Source of the DNA: CAZTPJ01 sp964614515
Lineage (GTDB): Bacteria > Planctomycetota > Phycisphaerae > Phycisphaerales > UBA1924
Direction: 5' to 3'
Assembly: GCA_964614515.1 (NCBI GenBank)
Contig: CAZTPJ010000058.1
Span: forward strand, 1 to 23,590
DNA length: 23,590 bases
The translations under genes were made by a program, and so were the position numbers. Of this stretch, positions 14,047 to 20,700 are shown in pieces. The notes below the pieces were generated by a model. That model was not told the origin of the DNA, searched no databases, and saw only the letters and a program-made list of their open reading frames with translations. The stretch's first letter is position 1, and each line of letters begins with the position of its first letter.

Positions 14047-14915
14047 AAGTACGACGGCTACTACGGGATTTGCGGGATACTCCCTATCGCGTACTCGATC
14101 GTCTGTATCTGCCGATGGATCAGCGCAGAGTTCGACGTTCGGGCAGTCTGTGCATGATTCCGCCGCATCGCGAGCGCCGAGGTGGCAAGTCATCATACAT
14201 AGAATGGGGATACACAATTGGGATGTTTCAATCGCTTCTTACGACTCACCTACACTCCCCATGCCGTAATCGTATTTTGGATGTTGGCTGTGGCGCGGGG
14301 CTCTTGGCACTCGCTAGTAAAACGTGCATTGCGGATGGTGGTTCCTATGTAGGCATCGACGTCAATGCTAGCGACGTGGAAGCGTGCAAGAAGCGATACA
14401 CCGACGGTCCGTTTAGGTTCGTCCATCACAAGGTATCCAATGCGTATTACTCCCCGGAGTATCCCGAGAATCGTTTATCTTGGCAACTCGACGATTTGCA
14501 GTTTGATGCAGTGACGGCATTGTCAGTGTGGACGCACTTTGATGAGCAGGACGCGCGCTTTTACTTGACTGAAGTCGGCCGAGTACTGAAGCCGCTCGGA
14601 ATGGCGTTCATTTCGTGCTTCATGCTAGATAGCATCTACGAGGCTTCGATTCCGCATCGTCAGGAGGCGATTGGTCGATTTCATCGCAGCATACAGAGCC
14701 GATGGATCTTCGACCAAAGCGTGCGAGGTTCCGCACATTGGTACACGCCATCGTGGACGAAGACTCCAGAACATGCAATCGGTATCAAAGTGCCGGGCCT
14801 TCTATCGATGATCGAGTCGAGCGGGTTGAAAATAGTTCGTACCTATTTGGGCACTTGGAAAGAAGTCCCGGGACTGTACTTTCAAGACGTCCTCGTGCTG
14901 CAGAAGCCGGCGTAA
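14043..14915 (+). CDS. Class I SAM-dependent methyltransferase
   Basis: This 290-residue protein starts at the ATG that overlaps the flippase stop. Motif I is RILDVGCGAGLLALA (ILDVGCGAG at 78-86) and the acidic ribose-binding residue follows in YVGIDVNASDV. LQFDAVTALSVWTHFD and VLKPLGMAFISCF match the later strands of the Rossmann-like methyltransferase fold. The N-terminal 70 residues are basic. In this context it may O-methylate a sugar of the repeat unit, but small-molecule or lipid-carrier targets are equally compatible with the fold. The gene has lower GC than the left half of the window, continuous with the second half of the flippase gene. Confidence 0.85.
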   Translation: MKVRRLLRDLRDTPYRVLDRLYLPMDQRRVRRSGSLCMIPPHRERRGGKSSYIEWGYTIGMFQSLLTTHLHSPCRNRILDVGCGAGLLALASKTCIADGGSYVGIDVNASDVEACKKRYTDGPFRFVHHKVSNAYYSPEYPENRLSWQLDDLQFDAVTALSVWTHFDEQDARFYLTEVGRVLKPLGMAFISCFMLDSIYEASIPHRQEAIGRFHRSIQSRWIFDQSVRGSAHWYTPSWTKTPEHAIGIKVPGLLSMIESSGLKIVRTYLGTWKEVPGLYFQDVLVLQKPA

Positions 14916-14984
14916 TCGTGGTGGTGTTTGTGAACGTGATGCAACTCATAGCGCCTTCACATAAGTTCTGGCGAACAGTTGAAT

Positions 14985-15983
14985 ATGTACAACAGTATAG
15001 AGGCGCGTCGGAAGCATCAACATCCCGCCAGAAGTTCCGCGTCCTTGTCGATCGTGCATAATCGCTCGATAGTCAAATCCGGCGTACGTGGTTTGCGTAG
15101 AAGGGTCGAGTTCGGTCTGCGTCTGTACTACGCGTCCCCGTGGGTGAACAGCGCGTTTCGATCCGAGGCGATGCCAATCGTGGTGGGTGGGTGCGATCGT
15201 AGTGGTACGACGCTTCTGCGGGCGACGCTGGACTGTCATCCGGCGGTGGCAGCGGGGCCGGAATCGTGGGTGTTCGTGTACAAGATCAAGCCTCGGTGGC
15301 TGGCGGCGGAGTATGGCTTCGATGCATCGTTCGTCGAGACACTGCGGGCAGAGTCCCGTGGACTGGCCGAGTTCGTCGATCGGTTCATGGACGAATTCCG
15401 ACGTCGCGAGAACAAGGCGATCTGGTGCGAAAAGAGCCCTCGGAATGTGCTGCGGTTTGACTACATCCTCCGACACTTCCCGAAGGCCCGATTGATTCAC
15501 ATCATTCGCGATGGGCGTGATGTGGCGTGTTCGCTTCGGAATCATCCCAAGCGGATTCGCGTGGGGAACACATATGTGCCCAACACGGTGAGCCGTCCGA
15601 TCGGCTCGTGTATCAACCACTGGGTGCGGTACGTTTCGGCGGGACTTCGCCATCGCGGAGATGAGCGATACATGGAAGTGCGGTATGAAGATCTTGTGCG
15701 GGACTATGAGGGAACGACGAAGGCGATCTGTCGGCACTGCGGGCTTGACTGGTCGCCACAGTTGCTCGAGCGCGAGAAGATTCAGGGTGGACGAGCGGAC
15801 ACAGAGATCGTGAATACGGAAGTGCGTGATCCGTTGTATCAGTCGGCCGTGGGACGTTGGCGTGAAGATCTGAACGGGGAGGAACAGCGACTGGTTTCCG
15901 CAAAAGCCGGGCGGTTGCTTCACCTGTTGGGGTACGCGTGCGATGCGGACGCGAGGGTCGGGCTACTTCCGGCCAAGGCATGA
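14985..15983 (+). CDS. Sulfotransferase family protein, first copy
   Basis: The protein has 332 residues from ATG 14985. The 5'-phosphosulfate-binding loop is GGCDRSGTTLLRATL (Arg72-Thr76 region) and the 3'-phosphate-binding segment is IIRDGRDVACSLR (about 173-185) with Arg175 and Ser183; both are standard for PAPS-dependent sulfotransferases of the Sulfotransfer_3 type. WCEKSPRN and VRYEDLVRDYEGTTKAI are also typical. The predicted role is transfer of sulfate to a glycan or other acceptor at the cytoplasmic face. The start is uncertain: no ribosome site precedes 14985, TTG 14979 is possible, and ATG 15171 would begin only six residues before the PAPS loop. The first 30 codons are AT-richer than the body. 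It ends in an ATGA overlap with the next sulfotransferase. Confidence 0.85.
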   Translation: MYNSIEARRKHQHPARSSASLSIVHNRSIVKSGVRGLRRRVEFGLRLYYASPWVNSAFRSEAMPIVVGGCDRSGTTLLRATLDCHPAVAAGPESWVFVYKIKPRWLAAEYGFDASFVETLRAESRGLAEFVDRFMDEFRRRENKAIWCEKSPRNVLRFDYILRHFPKARLIHIIRDGRDVACSLRNHPKRIRVGNTYVPNTVSRPIGSCINHWVRYVSAGLRHRGDERYMEVRYEDLVRDYEGTTKAICRHCGLDWSPQLLEREKIQGGRADTEIVNTEVRDPLYQSAVGRWREDLNGEEQRLVSAKAGRLLHLLGYACDADARVGLLPAKA

Positions 15984-16951
15984 ATGCGATGACGGATCAG
16001 CGTACGAACGGATCATTGCAGGTTGACACCACCACGCCGCTTCGGCTGGGTGGAATGGCGAAAGTCCGTTCGGGGGACATCGGCGCGGGTCGGTTGCCTG
16101 ACTTTCTGATCGTTGGGGGAAGCAAGTGCGGCACCACCACGCTGTGGCAGTATCTGCACCGACATCCGGGCATTTTTCTGGCGGAACCGAAAGAACCGGA
16201 ATTTTTCAGCAAGGATGACCGGTTCTGTCGTGGGGTGGCGTGGTACAAGGCTCTGTTTGCCAACGCGCGGCCAGAGCAGGTTTGCGGGGAGGCTTCGACC
16301 ACCTACAGCCGCTGGCCGCACTTTGGCGATGTGCCCGGGCGCATCGCGGACGCGGCTCCTGGCGTGAAGTTGGTGTACCTGCTGCGCAATCCCGTGGAGC
16401 GGACCTATGCCCAGTATCGGCATCGGATGCGGCTCGATGTGCCACGAATGACGTTCGAGGAAGCGCTGGAGGCGGATCAGGTGTTCATCGATGCGAGCCT
16501 CTACTTGATGCAGATCGAAAAGTTCCTGGAACGATTCCCACGACAGGCCCTGTTGCCCGTGCTGCTTGAGGACCTTTCGCAAACGCCGGGTCCGACCTTG
16601 GCGAGCATCCTGCAGCACATTGGGGCGGCGCCGATGGATGTCTCCGCCGCGGGCCCTATCGCGGCGAATCAGTCCTCTGAGGCGAAGGGGGACTACGTAC
16701 GCCAGCGGATGGGACGTGTGATGAAGTGGGTGCCAGGAATCGGCGCGGTCAAGGGATGTGTGCCGCAGAGCGCGAAGAATGCGATGAAGCGTGCAATCAC
16801 GGCTTCTCCGTGGGGGAAGCGCGTGGCGACGGGGTATCAGCCATCGCCGCTGTTGCCGCAGACCCGGAGGCGCCTTGTGGCGTTGTTCGAGGAGCCAAAT
16901 CTGCGATTAGGCGAGTTTCTCGGTCGCGACTTGTCTCATTGGTCTTCGTGA
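15980..16951 (+). CDS. Sulfotransferase, heparan-sulfate-sulfotransferase-like, second copy
   Basis: This 323-residue protein starts at the ATG overlapping the previous stop. The 5'-phosphosulfate loop is VGGSKCGTTTLWQYLHRHPG (Lys49, Thr52-54), and KEPEFFSKDD and GEASTTYSRWP match the Sulfotransfer_1 type that includes heparan N- and 3-O-sulfotransferases. The 3'-phosphate segment reads LLRNPVERTYAQYRHRM: Arg136 is present, but the position usually occupied by Ser (as in ERAYSHY) is Ala144. This may weaken PAPS binding or reflect a subfamily trait. The sequence is clearly different from the first sulfotransferase, so the pair is not a recent duplication and probably modifies different positions. 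The GC content is high, like the left half of the window. Confidence 0.88.
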   Translation: MNAMTDQRTNGSLQVDTTTPLRLGGMAKVRSGDIGAGRLPDFLIVGGSKCGTTTLWQYLHRHPGIFLAEPKEPEFFSKDDRFCRGVAWYKALFANARPEQVCGEASTTYSRWPHFGDVPGRIADAAPGVKLVYLLRNPVERTYAQYRHRMRLDVPRMTFEEALEADQVFIDASLYLMQIEKFLERFPRQALLPVLLEDLSQTPGPTLASILQHIGAAPMDVSAAGPIAANQSSEAKGDYVRQRMGRVMKWVPGIGAVKGCVPQSAKNAMKRAITASPWGKRVATGYQPSPLLPQTRRRLVALFEEPNLRLGEFLGRDLSHWSS

Positions 16952-16971
16952 CGTGACCCTACGGCCAGAGT

Positions 16972-18357
16972 ATGGAAGACATCAAACTCAGAGCCGCGGG
17001 ATGGGCTGGGCAGACACTCGTCCATCCGCTTGGCATGCTGATCTTGGTGCTATGCGCCGCGGCCGTGTTTCTGGCGCCGCGACGGTTTGCCGTGGCCCCA
17101 ATGTTCCTACTGGCGTGCCTTGTGGCACGGCAGCGACTTGTACTGGCGGGATTGGATTTCGACTTCGTGCGGCTCATCATCATCGTCGCGTGGATCCGCG
17201 TGCTGGCGCGAGAGGAGTACAAGTCATTTGTGTGGAAGCCCATCGATACGGTGGTGGTGTTGTACACGATCAGCGGTACGCTTATCTTCACGGTTCAGCA
17301 GGGTTCGACGTCAGCGCTGACATGGATGCTCGGGCAAAGTTTATCGGGAACAGGCGGATACTTTGTGCTGCGATGCTTGATTCGCACCTGGGACGATGTG
17401 TTCGGGCTGGCGCGAAGCATCGCAATCACGACGATTCCCATTGCGCTGGTTTTTGTTGTGGAGAAGGCGACGGCTCGCAACGGCTTTGCGGCCTTTGGCG
17501 GCGTTCCGCCGCTTTCGCAGATTCGCGATGGAGTCGTTCGAGCGCAGGGTGCGTTCTCGCATCCGATTCTGGCCGGGTGTTTCTGGGCCGGAACACTTCC
17601 GATGACGGCGGCGTTGTGGTGGCGAGGCGGCATCGATCGGTACTTGGCGTTGATCGGATCAGGTTGCGTATTGTTCATCGTATTCGCATGCGCTTCGAGT
17701 ACACCGCTGGCGGCCGTGGCGGCCGCGACAGTGGGAGCATGCTTTTTTCCGTTTCGGCGTCGCATGCGGGCGGTGCGTTGGGGACTGTTATTCACACTGA
17801 TCGCGCTGCACATGGTCAAGACGCGACCCGTGTGGCACCTATTCGTTTACGCAAATCTGGTGGGAGGGTCCACCGGCTGGCACCGGTTCAAAGTGATTGA
17901 CGGAGCGATCAATCATTTTTCAGAGTGGTGGTTGATTGGTACCACGACAACCGAACACTGGGGGTATACAGACATCACCAATCAGTTTGTGATTGATGGC
18001 GTGCGAGGCGGCTTGATGACGATGACACTGCTCATCGTTACAATCTCGCTCGCCTTTGGGATGATTGGGCGATTGTGGCGTACGGTGGACGATGATCACG
18101 CACGCCGGGCGATGGCTTGGGCGATGGGGGTCGCACTGTTCGCACATGTAATGTCATTCTTCTCGGTATCGTACTTCGGTCAAATCGGCTTGCTGTGGTC
18201 GATTACTCTCGCTGTCATCGCGGGTGTGGGCTCGGCCGGCCGGGTAGCGTCAGATGTGGCAAAGCGCTTTGATGCGCGTGGCTACCAGTATCGCTCGCGA
18301 TCGTTGACCATACCCAAGACTAGTTTAGCATCGATGGGCGAGACTCGGGAGGCTTGA
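16972..18357 (+). CDS. O-antigen polymerase/ligase-like membrane protein (Wzy/WaaL type)
   Basis: This 461-residue polytopic protein has about ten hydrophobic segments (near 18-36, 41-57, 65-80, 92-108, 150-165, 200-216, 224-242, 245-260, 270-282, 350-366 and 383-400). The large periplasmic-loop region contains VVRAQGAFSHPILAG at about 188-202 and GGSTGWHRFKVIDGAI at about 298-313 followed by EWWLIGTTT, the Arg-containing pattern typical of O-antigen ligase and polymerase proteins. Such proteins join repeat units on the lipid carrier or transfer the chain to an acceptor in the periplasm. It follows the second sulfotransferase by 20 bp. Polymerase versus ligase cannot be decided from sequence alone. 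The last 35 residues are hydrophilic and basic. Confidence 0.8.
   Translation: MEDIKLRAAGWAGQTLVHPLGMLILVLCAAAVFLAPRRFAVAPMFLLACLVARQRLVLAGLDFDFVRLIIIVAWIRVLAREEYKSFVWKPIDTVVVLYTISGTLIFTVQQGSTSALTWMLGQSLSGTGGYFVLRCLIRTWDDVFGLARSIAITTIPIALVFVVEKATARNGFAAFGGVPPLSQIRDGVVRAQGAFSHPILAGCFWAGTLPMTAALWWRGGIDRYLALIGSGCVLFIVFACASSTPLAAVAAATVGACFFPFRRRMRAVRWGLLFTLIALHMVKTRPVWHLFVYANLVGGSTGWHRFKVIDGAINHFSEWWLIGTTTTEHWGYTDITNQFVIDGVRGGLMTMTLLIVTISLAFGMIGRLWRTVDDDHARRAMAWAMGVALFAHVMSFFSVSYFGQIGLLWSITLAVIAGVGSAGRVASDVAKRFDARGYQYRSRSLTIPKTSLASMGETREA
18347..18352 (+). promoter_or_regulatory. Ribosome binding site deciding a TTG start
   Basis: GGGAGG lies seven bases before TTG 18360 but only one base before TTG 18354, so the former is the better start of the GNAT-like gene. 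Both TTGs are in the same frame, and the earlier one would make a TTGA overlap with the stop of the upstream gene. Confidence 0.55.
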
Positions 18358-18359
18358 AT

Positions 18360-19616
18360 TTGGCAATTGTCGAACATCAATCGATTGGGCCGTCCGCAAT
18401 CCCGCCGACGACCTGCAATCGCCCAGCGCGGCGTGCTCAATTTGACTTGAATCTGTTCGAGTGTATCAAGTCGTTGGACGCACTTCCCGGGGTTCGAACG
18501 GCGTGGGGCGCGATGACGGCCGCGGCACCTTTTCCTGCGATCGCCGCCGACGCGGACAGATTTGAAGCGGCGCTTTTGGGCAGCAATGACACCTGTTCGC
18601 CCCATGTTGTTCGAATCGGTCCAAAGAACGAAAATTGGGCAATGATCATCGCGAGATCCGATCGTCGAAGCGTTCGTTGTCGCGTCGGTTACATTCGTAT
18701 TCCAACGCCTCGGCTGCGCACCATCAGTATCGTCCACGGCGGTGTGATGACAAATGGCCGTATGGATGGCACCCTGGCCGTCGTTGAGTACTTGAAATAC
18801 TTGAGAAACTCGCGCGCATTTGATCAGATAGTCGTGAACAAGATATCCACCGATCATCCAGTGTTCGCGGCAGTCGCTGGCATGTCGGGGGCCGTACAGC
18901 GAGAGATACGCCCGCATTGGATTACAGATCTTGTGCCCGGTTCATTTGATGCGACCATGGAGATTCACGGGCCGAAGCATCGATCGCGGTTGCGTCGCAA
19001 GGAGAAGGCGTTGTACAAGCATTTTGACGGTGACGTCGTGTTGCGCCGGATCACAACTAGTGAAGAGATGCCCGCGCTCTTACAGGCCGTGAACGACATC
19101 TACCCATTGACCTACAAGGCAGCCCTTGAAAACAATCCACCGACTTCTAGAGAGAATGTCGCTGTGATGCAACATGCGGCAGCGCGGGGGAGACTTCTTT
19201 CCTACGTCATGTATGGTCGTGGACAGCCGATCGCGTATCAGATCGGCGCCATATCTGGAAAGTGGTTCCACGCTGAGAATCGCGCGTACTTGCCGGACCT
19301 TCGTCGCCTGGGTCCGGGCACGGTGATGCTCATGCGAACGTTCAGGGATCTGTGTGAGAACGGGTTTGAAGTGTTCGACTGGGGGTTCGGCGACGCCGAG
19401 GACAAGCGCGTCTATGGTACACGGCACTGGCACGAAGCGAACATCAACATTTATGGCAGGACGCTGGCTGCAGCATTGACCAAGGCGGTTGATTTGGGAT
19501 GCGAAGGCGCCAAGGCTGCGGGACGCGCTTGCCTGAGTCCACATATGAAAGTACGGATCCGGACACTGTGGCGAAAATCAAAGGAGACCAAGATGCAGGA
19601 GAATGACAGTGAATGA
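18360..19616 (+). CDS. GNAT acyltransferase, FemAB/BcsL (CelD) type
   Basis: The protein has about 418 residues from TTG 18360. An N-terminal half of uncertain fold is followed by the CelD/BcsL acetyltransferase pattern: HRSRLRRKEKALYKHF (basic helix near 210), then LSYVMYGRGQPIAYQIGAIS and FHAENRAYLPDLRRLGPGTV, then ENGFEVFDWGFGDAEDKRVYG. This matches Acetyltransf_6 proteins, which are common in bacterial exopolysaccharide loci and resemble FemAB. A likely role is N-acylation of an amino sugar or amino-sugar precursor, or addition of an amino acid, but no acceptor enzyme is visible here. A C-terminal basic tail (residues 380-418) is unusual. The next gene starts 14 bp inside its 3' end, so the two are translationally linked. 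Confidence 0.8.
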   Translation: MAIVEHQSIGPSAIPPTTCNRPARRAQFDLNLFECIKSLDALPGVRTAWGAMTAAAPFPAIAADADRFEAALLGSNDTCSPHVVRIGPKNENWAMIIARSDRRSVRCRVGYIRIPTPRLRTISIVHGGVMTNGRMDGTLAVVEYLKYLRNSRAFDQIVVNKISTDHPVFAAVAGMSGAVQREIRPHWITDLVPGSFDATMEIHGPKHRSRLRRKEKALYKHFDGDVVLRRITTSEEMPALLQAVNDIYPLTYKAALENNPPTSRENVAVMQHAAARGRLLSYVMYGRGQPIAYQIGAISGKWFHAENRAYLPDLRRLGPGTVMLMRTFRDLCENGFEVFDWGFGDAEDKRVYGTRHWHEANINIYGRTLAAALTKAVDLGCEGAKAAGRACLSPHMKVRIRTLWRKSKETKMQENDSE

Positions 19617-20700
19617 CTCGTTTGTCAAACGATCGTTCGACCCAGCTCTGGCGACGAGTTCGTGTGCCATTGTCGAAGCGCGAAGTGGTAAGCAAGGTAA
19701 TGAACTGAGGGCGCAACTGCTACCCACCTTTTTGGGAATTGGATCGATGCGATGCGGTTCGACATGGTTGTATGAAATTCTCCAGCAGCACCCCGATATC
19801 CAGATGAGTCGTCCGAAGCAACTACAGTTCTTCAACAAGCAGATGTTGGTGAAAGAGCTCTCCTGGTACAGCATGCACTTCCCCGGTCCCGGACACCCAG
19901 CGCACAGACCCGTTCGCGGCGAAATTACGCCCTTCTATGCGAGACTGTCCACGCAATCAGTCTGCAACATTCATCAACTGTTGCCCCTGGCGCGCATCGT
20001 GCTGACGATTCGCCATCCAGTCGAGCGAGTGTGGTCTCATCTCTTGCTCGATTGGGGCGTGTTCAAAAGGCGAGCACTGAATCGGATGGCTGCTTGGAAA
20101 ATGGAATGCTTCTGCGAGCGAGCAAGAACGACTCGCTATACGGATTATGAAAGGATCATACGGCGATGGCGAAGCGTATTCGGCGACAGCGCGGTACACG
20201 TAGAACTGTACGATAGAATCAAGTCCGATCCGGTAGGTGTAGTGCGACACATTCTTGCGCATATTGGCGCTGATTCTGCATGGTCACCTCCGCCTGATGC
20301 AGCGAGTCGTCGGGTTCTTGCTTCAGGAACACTGCTTCGGGATCCAGTCCAGATGCCCGACTCGGTGCGATGCCATCTTGCGCTGCAATGGCTTCTACCA
20401 ACGCGAATGCTCAATGACATGTTGAACGGTCAAGTCGACCACTGGGTCGAAGATATGGAATCGGCAGCGCGCGCTGCCACCCGGAGTGCCCGCACTCGTC
20501 GCTGGCTCGTGAAGCACATTCTCTCACAGCCCGAGAAGTGCGCGTATTTCATATATGACAGCGTTCAGGAGGTGCGATTGCATCGTCGCTGGCAACTAGT
20601 ACTGAACCAGCTATCAGACGAATCGATTGGCTCCGATGCGTCGGTCAAAGGGAGCGATGACACCATGCTTCGCGGTGTCGAAGGGGCGGCCTCTGCATGA
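19603..20700 (+). CDS. Sulfotransferase, third copy
   Basis: The protein has 365 residues from ATG 19603; a GTG at 19609, seven bases after AGGAG, is an equally good start. The 5'-phosphosulfate loop is GIGSMRCGSTWLYEILQQHP (Arg50, Gly52-Thr54) and the 3'-phosphate segment is TIRHPVERVWSHLLL with Arg137 and Ser145 intact. PKQLQFFNKQ after the first motif aligns with KEPEFFSKDD of the second sulfotransferase, so it belongs to the same Sulfotransfer_1 group but is strongly diverged. A long C-terminal region (from about 260) rich in Arg, Ala and Trp has no counterpart in the other two and may govern acceptor choice or partner binding. GC content is low (about 45% in one 60-base sample). Its stop overlaps the next start (ATGA). 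Confidence 0.85.
   Translation: MTVNDSFVKRSFDPALATSSCAIVEARSGKQGNELRAQLLPTFLGIGSMRCGSTWLYEILQQHPDIQMSRPKQLQFFNKQMLVKELSWYSMHFPGPGHPAHRPVRGEITPFYARLSTQSVCNIHQLLPLARIVLTIRHPVERVWSHLLLDWGVFKRRALNRMAAWKMECFCERARTTRYTDYERIIRRWRSVFGDSAVHVELYDRIKSDPVGVVRHILAHIGADSAWSPPPDAASRRVLASGTLLRDPVQMPDSVRCHLALQWLLPTRMLNDMLNGQVDHWVEDMESAARAATRSARTRRWLVKHILSQPEKCAYFIYDSVQEVRLHRRWQLVLNQLSDESIGSDASVKGSDDTMLRGVEGAASA

Noticed and set aside
16953..17900. 315-codon plus-strand open frame beside the Wzy-like gene
   Set aside because: It overlaps the polymerase/ligase-like gene in another frame and has no membrane segments or domain motifs.
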